Shown here: piece after piece, positions 53,381 through 63,036 of the stretch | Position numbering within the stretch: position 1 is the stretch's first letter | Layout of the letters: each line of letters begins with the position of its first letter | NCBI RefSeq assembly: GCF_900102085.1 | Contig: NZ_FMVM01000009.1 | Coordinates: 1 to 64,000, forward strand | DNA from: Paenibacillus polysaccharolyticus | Lineage (GTDB): Bacteria > Bacillota > Bacilli > Paenibacillales > Paenibacillaceae | DNA: 64,000 nt | Direction: 5' to 3' | The notes under the pieces: model-generated | Databases searched by the model: none | Told to the model about the DNA's origin: nothing | What the model saw: only the letters and a program-made list of their open reading frames with translations | Program-made: the position numbers and the translations under genes

Positions 53381-53431
53381 AAAAAAAGAGTATCCTCATG
53401 CTGTAGCACTCACGGGATACTCTCTTTTTTT
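53381..53431. terminator. Bidirectional terminator
   Basis: AAAAAGAGTATCC (53383-53395) pairs with GGATACTCTCTTTTT (53414-53428), flanked by A- and T-tracts, between convergent genes. Confidence 0.8.
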
Positions 53432-53452
53432 GGATTATTTCTCCTTGATTAC

Positions 53453-53656
53453 CTACCAATATTTTGGATTATACATAAGAACGACTATACCCACCGTGAC
53501 TACCGTTGCTAGAACTACAAAAGTGTAATATCTCGGTTTATTTTTTGGACTTGGAGCTTGCTCATCATAATGATCGGAGTTGCGGCGATATGAACCCATC
53601 CACAGATCGCTCATCATATGGCCAACCACTTTCACTAGACGTTTGATCCAATCCAT
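53453..53656 (-). CDS. Small membrane protein, unknown, 67 residues
   Basis: Not recognised. Charged N-terminal half (MDWIKRLVKVVGHMMSDLW, then Ser/Lys/Pro-rich) and one C-terminal helix (YYTFVVLATVVTVGIVVLMY), so probably anchored by its tail. AGGAGG lies 7 nt before ATG 53656, strong support for translation. It lies 70 nt after the YkgJ-type gene on the same strand. Confidence 0.65.
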   Translation of the reverse strand: MDWIKRLVKVVGHMMSDLWMGSYRRNSDHYDEQAPSPKNKPRYYTFVVLATVVTVGIVVLMYNPKYW

Positions 53657-53729
53657 TATTAATCCTCCTTCCACAATCAATATTATTCCATATTAAGTAT
53701 AATTAACCTTCTATAATCAAACAAGTCTT

Positions 53730-53993
53730 TCATCTTAGGCCCGGTGCTGTCTGCCGTTCCAACTGTGTCAAAATATGAAAGGCTTCCTGATTGTTGCTGC
53801 CGCACATCGCTTCCTCAGCCTGCAATCCACTACATACTGCCGGGCGGCTGGCCTGACCGAATATACCGCAGCGATTATCGTCCGTCAGTTGGATGCATCG
53901 CATTCCCGCAGGTTTGCCTTCAGGCATGCCGGGAATCGGTGATGATATGGATATGGCAATACAACATGCGGCACATCCCGTCCTGCATTCCAT
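53730..53993 (-). CDS. YkgJ-family Cys-cluster protein
   Basis: An 87-residue protein with the zinc/iron-chelating CxxCC-type cluster of the YkgJ (UPF0153) family: CRTGCAACC at the start, then [16 protein letters not shown] and [16 protein letters not shown]. Metal binding is likely; role unknown. ATG 53993 has AAGGAGG 8 nt upstream. 37 nt after the lipase-like gene stop; probably one operon. Confidence 0.8.
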   Translation of the reverse strand: MECRTGCAACCIAISISSPIPGMPEGKPAGMRCIQLTDDNRCGIFGQASRPAVCSGLQAEEAMCGSNNQEAFHILTQLERQTAPGLR

Positions 53994-54030
53994 GATGTTT
54001 CCTCCTTCATCTGCTTCATATAGCATTCTG

Positions 54031-54885
54031 TTACCTTGAGCGATTTACCCATGTCCATGTTCGCGCTAACCCTTGGGCGATTCTGCGGTTCATGTGCTCA
54101 CTGGTAAAATATCCTCCGTGGCTCAGTGGATTCCAGCTTGTAGCTGGTCCACCGACACGCACCTCAATATCCTCCTTCACAGCGACCGCATATGCCGGGT
54201 CAATGGGACGTAATGGATAACCTAATATATCGTTGCTTTCATAAAAATTAACCCACTCCCCTTCCAGATGTGGAAAGTAATGCGTGGCCTGCGGCGCAGG
54301 CACCCGAATGGGACGGCTGAAATTATCGTAGCGCAGACTCCATAGCGGCAATGTTGTGCCAAAAGAGTAAAAATTGGTCAGCGTATCTCCCCGCTCCAAA
54401 GCCGAATTCACATCCACTATTTCCGGTATTCGGTTGGATGACGGATACTGCAGATCATAGAAAAAGTTGCTTGCAATGACAGCTCCGAGACTATGAGCGA
54501 CGACACAAAGCGGCGCTTCCGGCCCATTGCGCTGTGCGAGAACGTGCATGGCCTGATTCAGCGTCCGGTGCACGGCATCATAATGATGTCCTTGGTTCTC
54601 TACAGGTTGATAAGCCACCGCATCGGCGAGATAATGAATGACAAAACGGCGCAATGCCTGATAGTGCAGTCCTGGTGAACGAACCAACTGTTGAAACAAA
54701 GCCTCTTCCCGCTCCTCGAACACGTCCGCCCAGAAGACAGGTTCAATATCCAGCATCTGTTTCGCGGCGCCTGGCAGCACCATGACACGTTCCATTTCTT
54801 TGCTCAAGCAAGCGATCAGCTTGTCAGCATAATCCTCTTTTTGCATACCCAGTCCATGAATGACCATCACCGCTACCCGAGTCAT
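54031..54885 (-). CDS. Lipase-like alpha/beta hydrolase
   Basis: A 284-residue alpha/beta hydrolase. HGLGMQ is the oxyanion-side motif at the N-terminus ([10 protein letters not shown]) and [11 protein letters not shown] the Ser nucleophile elbow. ATG 54885 has AAGGAGG 6 nt upstream. No signal peptide. First gene of a short unit with the YkgJ-like and perhaps the 67-residue protein genes. Substrate unknown. Confidence 0.7.
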   Translation of the reverse strand: MTRVAVMVIHGLGMQKEDYADKLIACLSKEMERVMVLPGAAKQMLDIEPVFWADVFEEREEALFQQLVRSPGLHYQALRRFVIHYLADAVAYQPVENQGHHYDAVHRTLNQAMHVLAQRNGPEAPLCVVAHSLGAVIASNFFYDLQYPSSNRIPEIVDVNSALERGDTLTNFYSFGTTLPLWSLRYDNFSRPIRVPAPQATHYFPHLEGEWVNFYESNDILGYPLRPIDPAYAVAVKEDIEVRVGGPATSWNPLSHGGYFTSEHMNRRIAQGLARTWTWVNRSR

Positions 54886-55075
54886 GGCTTTCCTCCTTAT
54901 CATTTGACTAGGAACACGCCTTGTACACCCACTGTATGAACTGCTTTTTCTCCGTATGACTGACATTCAACTGAAGCGCCAAACGAGTGCACTTCGACTC
55001 ATTATCAAAAATTGTAATTACTTGATGGCATAACTATTTTATCATGATGACTATAGAAAATCACACCTGTAAACG

Positions 55076-55110
55076 CCAAAAGAAGCTGCAGGTTTCACAG
55101 CTCCTTTTGA
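55076..55110 (-). terminator. Terminator of the trehalose operon
   Basis: CAAAAGAAGCTG (55077-55088) pairs with CAGCTCCTTTTG (55098-55109), with a short loop, just after the treP stop. The T-tract on the minus strand is modest. Confidence 0.55.
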
Positions 55111-55128
55111 CTACTACCAGATATGAAT

Positions 55129-57123
55129 TTATCCTTTCAGATGAATCCTTAGAACGCCGCTCTGACTTGAAGTGACATCTCCTGTCACCGTTTCAACCCG
55201 TTCAACCATATCCTGACCATCCGGGATAATAATAGGCGTAATGAGTGAATAACCGGCATTTTCGATAACGTTACGGTCAAATTCAAGCAGCTTCTCTCCG
55301 GCTCTCACGCGATCACCCGTGTCTACATACATAGAGAAACCTTCTCCTTTAAGGGATACCGTATTAATGCCGACATGAATCAACACTTGAAGTCCGCTCG
55401 CGTGTTCCAATATAACCGCATGTTTGCTTTTAATGACATGTGCCACTTTTGCGTCAAATGGGGCAACCACTTGATTCCCCGAAGGTTCGATTGCGATGCC
55501 TTCACCCATTTGTTTCTCGGCAAACGCCGGGTCAGGAACTTGCTCCAGCGGTACCGCTTTACCCGTCAATGGCGCCATGACTTCGAGTGTTTTTGATGAT
55601 GCATTTCCAGGCTTCGCTGTACTACGATTACGCTCAGCCATCTCTGTTCCTGCTCCTGTCTCGGCAGATGTGATCCCTGAAGCGGACTCTCCGTTCGCCA
55701 TGAGTCGATCTTCTTTTCTCAACTTCGCCCGTCCAAACACAACGGTCAACAGGAACGGCACCACCAGAACGATAGCCATACCGATAAAGAACACACCCCA
55801 TTTATCCGGGAAAATGGACAGGAATCCAGGCACACCGCCTACACCGATGGACGTGGCCTGAACATTATTCATCGTAAGCAGTACACCACCAATGGCGGAA
55901 CCGACCATACCGAAGATAAAAGGATAACGATAACGAATATTCACACCAAAGATGGCTGGCTCGGTCACTCCGAGGAAAGCAGATACGGATGAGGTCGCCG
56001 CAAGCCCTCTCATTTTCTTCTCACGTAACACAAGCATCATCGCAAGTGCCGCCGAACCCTGCGCAATATTGGACAAAGCCAGCATCGGCCACAAGAAGGT
56101 GCCACCTTGGCTACCAATTAGCTGTACGTCTACGGCAAGGAACGTATGGTGCATACCTGTAATAACGAGTAACGCATACAGACCACCGTAGATCAGACCA
56201 CCCAGCGCAGCATACGAATCATAGACGTAAATCAAACCGGATGTGATGGCGTTTGCAATTGCAAATGTAACCGGTCCAATAATCGTAAATGCCAGAAATC
56301 CGGTAACCAGCAATGTCACAGGAGCTACGACCAGCAATTTGATGGAATCATGCACCCTTTTATTCAGGAAAATTTCCATCTTGGCAAGTAGATACGCCGA
56401 TACCAATACGGGTAATACCTGACCCTGATAACCGATCTTCTCAATCTCCCAGCCAAACAGATTCCAGGTCGGAACCGTGCCTTTGTTTACCGCATCAGCG
56501 TAACCATATGCACTCAGCAGATCGGGATGTACCAGAATCAGACCCAGCACAATCCCGAGCAACGGACTGCCGCCGAATCGGGTCACCGCTGACCAACCGA
56601 TCAAAGCGGGAAGGAATGTAAACGCAGTGCTTGCTATGGTGTTAATGATGGAGGCAAGGTCTTTCCATGCCGGGTACACATCCACTAATGATTTTCCATC
56701 AAAGAAAATACCAGGACCTGTCAAAATGTTGTTAATCCCGAGTAGTAGACCTGCTGTAATAATTGCTGGCAAGATCGGAATGAAAATGTCCGAGAGCGTT
56801 TTGATGGCACGTTGCAACGGATTTTGCTTTTTGCCCGCGGCTGCCTTCACATCATCTTTGGAAGACCGTTCGCCTCCGGTAATCTGAATCATCTCTTCAT
56901 ATACTTTATCCACCAGACCTGGACCGATGACGACCTGGAATTGACCTTGGGAGGAGAACTGCCCTTTGACCAGATCATTCTGATCGAGAAGCTCTGTATC
57001 CACTTTGTCCTCATCATATAGAGCAAACCGTAGCCGTGTCACACAGTGTGTCGCCGCTTCAATATTGTCTTTGCCGCCGACCGCCCGGACGATCTCTTCG
57101 ACCTGTTTTTTATCGATTGCCAT
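55129..57123 (-). CDS. treP: Trehalose-specific PTS transporter, EIIBCA fusion
   Basis: A 664-residue PTS permease that takes up trehalose while phosphorylating it to trehalose 6-phosphate. EIIB is at residues 1-85 with the phospho-Cys in AATHCVTRLRF (Cys27). EIIC spans about 110-460, with about ten helices. A Crr-like EIIA occupies roughly 515-660, with the active His in LIHVGINTVSLKGEGF. B. subtilis TreP has no EIIA and borrows one; here it is fused. Downstream of the phosphotrehalase gene, 37 nt apart. Confidence 0.92.
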   Translation of the reverse strand: MAIDKKQVEEIVRAVGGKDNIEAATHCVTRLRFALYDEDKVDTELLDQNDLVKGQFSSQGQFQVVIGPGLVDKVYEEMIQITGGERSSKDDVKAAAGKKQNPLQRAIKTLSDIFIPILPAIITAGLLLGINNILTGPGIFFDGKSLVDVYPAWKDLASIINTIASTAFTFLPALIGWSAVTRFGGSPLLGIVLGLILVHPDLLSAYGYADAVNKGTVPTWNLFGWEIEKIGYQGQVLPVLVSAYLLAKMEIFLNKRVHDSIKLLVVAPVTLLVTGFLAFTIIGPVTFAIANAITSGLIYVYDSYAALGGLIYGGLYALLVITGMHHTFLAVDVQLIGSQGGTFLWPMLALSNIAQGSAALAMMLVLREKKMRGLAATSSVSAFLGVTEPAIFGVNIRYRYPFIFGMVGSAIGGVLLTMNNVQATSIGVGGVPGFLSIFPDKWGVFFIGMAIVLVVPFLLTVVFGRAKLRKEDRLMANGESASGITSAETGAGTEMAERNRSTAKPGNASSKTLEVMAPLTGKAVPLEQVPDPAFAEKQMGEGIAIEPSGNQVVAPFDAKVAHVIKSKHAVILEHASGLQVLIHVGINTVSLKGEGFSMYVDTGDRVRAGEKLLEFDRNVIENAGYSLITPIIIPDGQDMVERVETVTGDVTSSQSGVLRIHLKG

Positions 57124-57160
57124 AGTGTCACTTCCTATTTATAAAATGGACTTCATTCTG

Positions 57161-58876
57161 TTACTGCTGGATTAACCACATATAAGAAGCATACGGACTG
57201 AGCGTGATTTGCTGCTTCAGCTCAGGTTTTGCATCGGTATTACTGACAAGTAGTTCAGGTGATTTACCTGCAATATGATTGTTCCAGACCGCTTCAGGAA
57301 CTTGAAATGCTGTATCCTGTTTGCGGAAGTTGGACACTACGATTAATGTCTCATTGCCGTTGGTGCGTGCATATGCAAATACTTCAGGGTGGGCATCATC
57401 CAACCGTTCATACAAACCGTCAGTCAGTACATTCACCTCTTTACGCAGAGCGATCAGCTTCCGGTAATGATGATAGATGGAATCCGGATCAGCCATCTGC
57501 TCTTCCACATGAATGGACGGATATCTCTCATCCACCTTGAGCCAAGGTGTTCCGGTTGTGAATCCAGCATTAGCCGAACCGTCCCACTGCATCGGTGTTC
57601 GGGAATTATCCCGGGAACGCTCCTTCACAATCCGGAAAGCTTCTGCGGCTGTTTTGCCCCGCTCTTCCTGCAACAGACGATACATATTTGTGGACTCAAT
57701 GTCGCGGAACTCGCTGATGTCATTCCAAACAGGGTTAGGCATACCAATCTCTTCGCCCTGATAGACATAAGGCGTTCCTTGTAATCCATGTAAAGTCGTC
57801 GCCAGCATTTTGGCACTCTCCACGCGATAATCCCCATCATCCGCAAAACGGGATAACGCACGCGGTTGATCATGGTTGTTCAGGAACAGTGCATTCCATC
57901 CGCCACCAGCCTGCATTCCGGTCTGCCACTCACTGAACAGTTGCTTTAAGGATTCAAAATCGTATGGCATGAGCTCCCATTTCTGCCCATCCGGATAATC
58001 CACTTTCAAGTGATGGAAGTTAAAGGTCATCGAGAATTCTCTGGAAGCCGGATTGGAATAACGAATACAGTGCTCAAGCGTAGTCGAGGACATCTCCCCT
58101 ACCGTCACCATGTTATAGGGTCCAAATACCTCATCGTACATTTCTGTAATATATTCGTGCACACGCGGCCCATCCGTGTAATACTTGCGTCCATCGCCCG
58201 GTGACACGCTACCATCGTCGTCCGGGAAACGCTGGTCTTTGGAGATGAGGTTAATGACGTCCATCCGGAATCCATCGACTCCTTTTTCAGCCCAGAACTT
58301 GATCATATCGCGCACAGCCTTGCGCACTTCTTCGTTCTCCCAGTTCAAATCTGCCTGCGTTCGATCAAACAACGTTAGATAATATTGTCCGGTCTGCTCA
58401 TCATACTGCCAGGCTGGCCCGCCAAATTTGGATTGCCAGTTGTTGGGTACACCGCCGTCCGGCGCGGGGTCTCTCCAAATGTAATAATCCCGATAAGGAT
58501 TGTCCTTCGATGAGCGAGACTGTTTGAACCATTCATGATCGGTTGAGGAGTGATTCACTACAATGTCAATCATCAGCTTCATATCACGCGCTTTCAACTC
58601 GGCAAGCAATTCATCGAAATCCTCCATTGTTCCAAAGTCAGGGTTAATGCGGTAATAGTCTGCTACGTCATACCCGTTATCCCGCTGCGGGGATACGTAT
58701 ACGGGTTGCAACCAAACAATGTCGATCCCCAAGTGCCGCAAATAATCCAGCTTCTCGGTTAACCCCCGAATGTCGCCCGTTCCCGATCCAGTTGTATCAT
58801 TGAAACTCTTCGGATATACCTGATATACCGTTGATTTCTTCCACCACGTGGACGGCTCCTTATGATTTGCACTCAT
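57161..58876 (-). CDS. treA: Alpha,alpha-phosphotrehalase (GH13_29)
   Basis: A 571-residue cytosolic GH13 enzyme that splits trehalose 6-phosphate into glucose and glucose 6-phosphate. Start STWWKKSTVYQVYPKSF. GH13 regions: DIVVNHSS, DGFRMDVINLI (nucleophile Asp), VGEMSSTT (acid/base Glu) and NNHDQPRALSRF (transition-state Asp). The pairing with an EII for trehalose supports phosphotrehalase over oligo-1,6-glucosidase. AGGCG ribosome site before ATG 58876. TreR-like box upstream. No treR gene is visible in the window. Confidence 0.9.
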   Translation of the reverse strand: MSANHKEPSTWWKKSTVYQVYPKSFNDTTGSGTGDIRGLTEKLDYLRHLGIDIVWLQPVYVSPQRDNGYDVADYYRINPDFGTMEDFDELLAELKARDMKLMIDIVVNHSSTDHEWFKQSRSSKDNPYRDYYIWRDPAPDGGVPNNWQSKFGGPAWQYDEQTGQYYLTLFDRTQADLNWENEEVRKAVRDMIKFWAEKGVDGFRMDVINLISKDQRFPDDDGSVSPGDGRKYYTDGPRVHEYITEMYDEVFGPYNMVTVGEMSSTTLEHCIRYSNPASREFSMTFNFHHLKVDYPDGQKWELMPYDFESLKQLFSEWQTGMQAGGGWNALFLNNHDQPRALSRFADDGDYRVESAKMLATTLHGLQGTPYVYQGEEIGMPNPVWNDISEFRDIESTNMYRLLQEERGKTAAEAFRIVKERSRDNSRTPMQWDGSANAGFTTGTPWLKVDERYPSIHVEEQMADPDSIYHHYRKLIALRKEVNVLTDGLYERLDDAHPEVFAYARTNGNETLIVVSNFRKQDTAFQVPEAVWNNHIAGKSPELLVSNTDAKPELKQQITLSPYASYMWLIQQ

Positions 58877-58936
58877 GTTAACGCCTCCAATATGTTGTAT
58901 TGCCCTGATCTAACCCACCTGTTAGCTTCTTCATCT

Positions 58937-58966
58937 ATATTACATAAGTAAACATGTATATACAAG
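58937..58966 (-). promoter_or_regulatory. tre promoter with overlapping TreR-like operator
   Basis: On the minus strand TTGTAT (58960-58965) and TAATAT (58937-58942) are 17 nt apart. The box CTTGTATATACATG (58953-58966) has a perfect GTATATAC core as in TreR operators (TTGTATATACAA). It overlaps the -35 box, suiting repression relieved by trehalose 6-phosphate. Confidence 0.6.
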
Positions 58967-59106
58967 TTGAAACGGAAATTTGGTTGATGTACCTCTTCTA
59001 CAACTTCCCCATAAATAGTTACTCTGTAACAACTATTTTCGAACTCACGTTTCGTAAATCCACTGATAGCAGTCTTTATTCAGAAAATATTGACAAGAAT
59101 GAGAAC

Positions 59107-59147
59107 GCAAAAAAGACGATACGGATCAACTCCGCTTCGTCTTTTTG
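59107..59147 (-). terminator. Terminator of the UPF0173 hydrolase gene
   Basis: AAAAAGACGA (59110-59119) pairs with TCGTCTTTTT (59137-59146); on the minus strand a T-run follows. Just after the stop at 59167. Confidence 0.75.
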
Positions 59148-59166
59148 TTTGAATATGTGAACATCG

Positions 59167-59859
59167 TTACAGTGAAATGGACTCACCAGGGGCCAGCACA
59201 CGACCCTCTAATCCTTTGGAAGCCAGTTGCTCTACAAAATGCTCCGCATCCTGACGAATCGCAGGGAAGGTATCGTAATGAACGGGAATCGTCAATTTGG
59301 CGTTAAACCATTCCGCTGCCTGCAATGCATCTTCAGGCCCCATCGTATAATGTCCACCAATAGGCAGGAATGCAACATCGATTTGATGCCGATCCCCAAT
59401 CATTTTCATATCGCCGAACAAGCTTGTGTCGCCAGCATGTAGAACCGTTTTACCACCGATATCTATGATATATCCGGCAGGCAAACCTGCATACATAATC
59501 CGCTGTTCCTCTTCCAGTACAATACCGGAAGTATGGAATGCCTGAATCATTTTCGCTTTGGCAAATTCAAGATCCACCGTACCGCCCATATTCATGCCAA
59601 GAGTATCAAGCCCCTTCCACGACATATATGTAGCCAATTCCACAATCGCCACCACTTTGGCATTGTTGGCTTTGGCAATCGGTTCCGCATCCAGAATGTG
59701 ATCCATGTGCGCATGTGTCAACAGGACAACATCCGTCTTGATGTCCTCTGGTTTGGTTACCGCTAACTCATTGCCACGCAAAAACGGATCAATCATGAGT
59801 GATTTATTTTCTGTGCCCAGTTGTACACTGGAGTGTCCGTGGTACGTAATATTCAACAA
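59167..59859 (-). CDS. UPF0173 metal-dependent hydrolase
   Basis: A 230-residue beta-lactamase-fold metallo-hydrolase (UPF0173/YtkL-like). ITYHGHSSVQL is the start motif, LTHAHMDHILDAEP the HxHxDH metal site, then HTSGI, HAGDTSLFGDM and IPVHYDTFP. TTG 59859 is chosen; GGAGG lies 8 nt upstream. Physiological substrate not established. Confidence 0.88.
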   Translation of the reverse strand: MLNITYHGHSSVQLGTENKSLMIDPFLRGNELAVTKPEDIKTDVVLLTHAHMDHILDAEPIAKANNAKVVAIVELATYMSWKGLDTLGMNMGGTVDLEFAKAKMIQAFHTSGIVLEEEQRIMYAGLPAGYIIDIGGKTVLHAGDTSLFGDMKMIGDRHQIDVAFLPIGGHYTMGPEDALQAAEWFNAKLTIPVHYDTFPAIRQDAEHFVEQLASKGLEGRVLAPGESISL

Positions 59860-59879
59860 TTCATATTCCTCCTGACTTT

Positions 59880-59931
59880 AATATAAGTTGTCCTCTCCGT
59901 TGCTGTGTGAACCAAAAACTCAACTTATATT
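59880..59931. repeat. Short palindromic repeat related to the 40.4-kb element
   Basis: AATATAAGTTG (59880-59890) and CAACTTATATT (59921-59931) are exact inverses with a 30-nt loop. The loop contains TGTCCTCTCCGTT, shared with 40478-40490, followed at nearly the same distance by CAACTTATAT. Confidence 0.6.
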
Positions 59932-60009
59932 TTTAGATTATTATAATTCAGAAAGCTTTGCGAGCGCAAAACTGTCATCCTTGTTACGTTCGACAGCTAG
60001 TTATGCATA

Positions 60010-61713
60010 TTACTCGCCGCTTGTACGCTTTTTGCAATACACCCTTGCTTCATACGGCTGGAGCAAGATAGCTCCTTCATCCGTAGAATAACGTCTGCTC
60101 ACGTTGCCGATCATTAATTTGCAGTCTTCTGCATTCCAGCCTTCCGGCCATGTCATCTCTGGCTCATTCGCACTGAAATTCATTACAATTAACCACTGCT
60201 CATCATCCAGTGTACGTGTATATGCATAAATCTCCGGGTCATCTGGCAAAAGCAGTTCATACGCGCCATAGATTAACACATGATTTTGCTTACGCAATGT
60301 GATTAATTTACGATAATAATGCAGAATGGAATGTGGGTCCGTCTCCGCATCCGCCACATTGATGTCCTTATAATTGCTGTTCACTTCAATCCAAGGATTA
60401 CCTGCCGTAAAACCGGCATGCTCGGATTCATCCCATTGCATCGGTGTTCGTGCATTATCCCGGCTTTTCAGCCAGATCGCCTCCATCACCTCATGCTTGG
60501 ATTTCCCTTGGCCTATATAGTGATTGTAATAATTTTTAGTTTCGATGTCCCGGTATTGGTCAATGTCAGGGAACGCTACGTTGGTCATGCCAATCTCTTC
60601 TCCCTGATAGATATACGGCGTGCCTTCCAGCGTTAACATCCAGGTTGCCAGCATCTGTGCAGAACGAACTCTGTATTTACCGTCATCTCCAAAACGCGAA
60701 ACCGGGCGCGGCTGATCATGATTGCCCATATAGTTGGCGTTCCAGCCCCGGCCGTGCAGCACCGTTTGCCAGCGGCTCATGATTTCTTTTAGCTCTGTCA
60801 GCTTCCACGGTTTGTAATTCCATTTCCCTATACCAGAGGACTCAGCATCCACAAACATGTGCTCAAACTGAAACACCATATTCAATTCATCCCGATCCGT
60901 ACCTACATAAGCTAGAGCCTGCTCAGGCCCAAGCCCAGAGGTTTCACCCACCGTCATCGGGCCGTATGGCTTCAGTATCATCTGATTCAACTTGCGGAGG
61001 ATGGAATGTACCTGCTCCAGATTGGAAAACAGCTCATATGCCTGCACCACAGGCAGGTTGTTCGGATTATGTGCATTTGGCAAGCCATCGGCTTTGGCAA
61101 TATGGGCAACTGCGTCAAAGCGGAAGCCATCCACCCCTTTTTCCAGCCACCAATGCACCATTTCGTACATTTCTTCAGCCATCTCCGGATTATTCCAGTT
61201 CAGATCGGGTTGATGCTCAGAGTATAGATGCATGTAATATTCGTTCGTTTCCGGATCATGCTTCCATACCGAACCCCCGAAATAAGACTCCCAGTTGTTC
61301 GGCACCTGCCCGTTTTTACCGGAACGCCAGATGTAATAGTCGCGTCTTGCATTGGTTTTGGAAGAACGGGACTCCGCAAACCAGGCATGTTCATCCGAAG
61401 TATGATTTAGCACAAGATCCATCATGACTTTGAGTCCACGCTTATGCGCTTCGGCAAGTAGCCGGTCAAAGTCCTCCATCGTGCCGTATTTTCGTAAAAT
61501 CGCGTAGTAATCTCGGATATCATATCCGTTATCATGACCTGGGGAATCATAGATAGGACACAGCCAGATGACGTCTACGCCGAGCTTTTGCAAATAATCA
61601 AGCTTTTCATAGATCCCCTGCAAATCGCCATATCCATCTCCGTCGCTGTCCTTGAAGCTACTTGGATAAATCTGATATACCACACTTTCCTTCCACCAAA
61701 CGATAACACCCAC
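60010..61713 (-). CDS. Alpha-glucosidase, GH13 (oligo-1,6-glucosidase-like)
   Basis: A cytosolic GH13 enzyme of about 567 residues that releases glucose from the ends of short alpha-glucans or isomaltose. It shares SVVYQIYPSSFKDSDGDGYGD, DLVLNHTSDEHAWF, DGFRFDAVAHI (nucleophile Asp), VGETSGLG (acid/base Glu) and GNHDQPRPVSRF with the phosphotrehalase next door but has no PTS partner. Start is unclear: GTG 61713 lacks a well-spaced ribosome site; ATC 61704 has GAGG 8 nt upstream; GTG 61743 has none. It has no convincing operon partner. Confidence 0.85.
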   Translation of the reverse strand: MGVIVWWKESVVYQIYPSSFKDSDGDGYGDLQGIYEKLDYLQKLGVDVIWLCPIYDSPGHDNGYDIRDYYAILRKYGTMEDFDRLLAEAHKRGLKVMMDLVLNHTSDEHAWFAESRSSKTNARRDYYIWRSGKNGQVPNNWESYFGGSVWKHDPETNEYYMHLYSEHQPDLNWNNPEMAEEMYEMVHWWLEKGVDGFRFDAVAHIAKADGLPNAHNPNNLPVVQAYELFSNLEQVHSILRKLNQMILKPYGPMTVGETSGLGPEQALAYVGTDRDELNMVFQFEHMFVDAESSGIGKWNYKPWKLTELKEIMSRWQTVLHGRGWNANYMGNHDQPRPVSRFGDDGKYRVRSAQMLATWMLTLEGTPYIYQGEEIGMTNVAFPDIDQYRDIETKNYYNHYIGQGKSKHEVMEAIWLKSRDNARTPMQWDESEHAGFTAGNPWIEVNSNYKDINVADAETDPHSILHYYRKLITLRKQNHVLIYGAYELLLPDDPEIYAYTRTLDDEQWLIVMNFSANEPEMTWPEGWNAEDCKLMIGNVSRRYSTDEGAILLQPYEARVYCKKRTSGE

Positions 61714-61803
61714 CTCGCTTTCTTCTCTTGTGAAGCAATTCACCCGTTAATATGTTTTATCCGAAAAGAAACCCTTATAAACACCTGAACTCAGGTTTTA
61801 TAC

Positions 61804-61862
61804 AAAAAGACAAAAGACCCGAAACCGCAATCGCAGCACGCGATCAGCTTCGAGTCTTTCTT
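61804..61862 (-). terminator. Terminator of the AraC/GyrI-type regulator gene
   Basis: An imperfect long stem (AAAGACCCGAAACCGCAATCGC against its partner ending CTTCGAGTCTTT), T-run on the minus strand, after the stop at 61896. Confidence 0.65.
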
Positions 61863-61895
61863 GACCTTCTTTTCCCGCCAAATAAGCAGTAAGGT

Positions 61896-62765
61896 CTATT
61901 TTATCGGGATGTAGATCTTCATGTCTAACCGCTCAGGTGTTGATTTCCACACATCGGTCACTTCAAAGTCCGGCCCCTCCCGGCGCTCATACTTGGAAGC
62001 TGGCAGCCAGCTTCCGTAGATCATTTTGCGCACATCCTGCTCTGAGCCTTCGGTTGTAAACTCGGCATACAGCCCGCCTGGAATCTCCAGACAGGTATAT
62101 CCGGGTTCTAAGGAATCACCGCTTCCTGAGCTCTCTTCGCCAACGATAAAAGAAAATGCCCCATCCTCCTGAAAATGAGCCGCAACACCATACGCCATAT
62201 CGAGGCGAATTCGCTCTGGAATGTTCATAAACTTCTGCTCACGCCCAAATTCATGATAGAATCCGGGAATCTCTGTATAATGTTGCTCTGAATTCAGGTT
62301 GGTCTTATATTCATATCCAATGATCCGGATCGGCTCCAGTGTCACCATACGTGGCGGATTCATATGGAACGCGGTGCCAAGCTGTAAACGATATTCATTA
62401 AAATCAATACGTTGTTGCATGAATTCCTCTGTTAAAGCCTTCTGCTCCAGCTTGCGAAACCGCGCCGGTGTGATACCAAAGTGCGTATCGAAAGCGCGGG
62501 TAAAGGCTTCCTGCGAATGATAACCATAGCTAAGCGCAATCTCAAGTACACCCTGCGCCGTGTTTCTCAAAGTCGAAGCAGCCTCCGTTAGTCTTCGTCT
62601 GCGCAAGTATTCCAGAACAGTAAAACCTGTAATTGCCTGAAACAAACGTTGAAAATGAAATGCCGAAAAACTGGCCGCCGCCGATACATCCTTCATGTTG
62701 AAAGGCTCCTGCAGATGCTTCTCCAGATGCTCGATGGCAAGCTGAATACGTGCATAGTGATCCAT
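61896..62765 (-). CDS. AraC-family regulator with GyrI-like effector domain
   Basis: A 289-residue regulator: two helix-turn-helix motifs at residues 8-105 (FNMKDVSAAASFSAFHFQRLF; VLEIALSYGYHSQEAFTRAF) and a C-terminal GyrI-like (SOUL/BmrR-type) small-molecule domain (about 140-289). This SoxS-Rob layout is used to sense hydrophobic compounds. It is unrelated in direction of function to the sugar genes around it. Start ATG 62765. Confidence 0.88.
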   Translation of the reverse strand: MDHYARIQLAIEHLEKHLQEPFNMKDVSAAASFSAFHFQRLFQAITGFTVLEYLRRRRLTEAASTLRNTAQGVLEIALSYGYHSQEAFTRAFDTHFGITPARFRKLEQKALTEEFMQQRIDFNEYRLQLGTAFHMNPPRMVTLEPIRIIGYEYKTNLNSEQHYTEIPGFYHEFGREQKFMNIPERIRLDMAYGVAAHFQEDGAFSFIVGEESSGSGDSLEPGYTCLEIPGGLYAEFTTEGSEQDVRKMIYGSWLPASKYERREGPDFEVTDVWKSTPERLDMKIYIPIK

Positions 62766-63036
62766 ATGTCCCGTCTCCTATTCATTTGCGTGATATGTAG
62801 TCTACGTTGTCTTCCGTGCTGGTTTGTTGCTTCCCTAAGTATGACTGAAATGCCCCAGCATTTTTTGATGCTGAATGCGAACTTAGGGTATTCATAACAA
62901 AAATCTCTTGTTCCTGTCCGCAGCCCTGCAGCGAACTTCCCACTGCCAGGCGCAGACATCAAACAAGAGAGCGTGAACTTCCGTTTGTAAAGCTAATTTA
63001 TCAGTTCTATTTTTTTAAACATGCTTCTTCTTTACA

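Noticed and set aside
62905..62969. Hairpin CTCTTGTT/AACAAGAG after glgP
   Set aside because: About 50-nt loop and no T-run; too weak to call.
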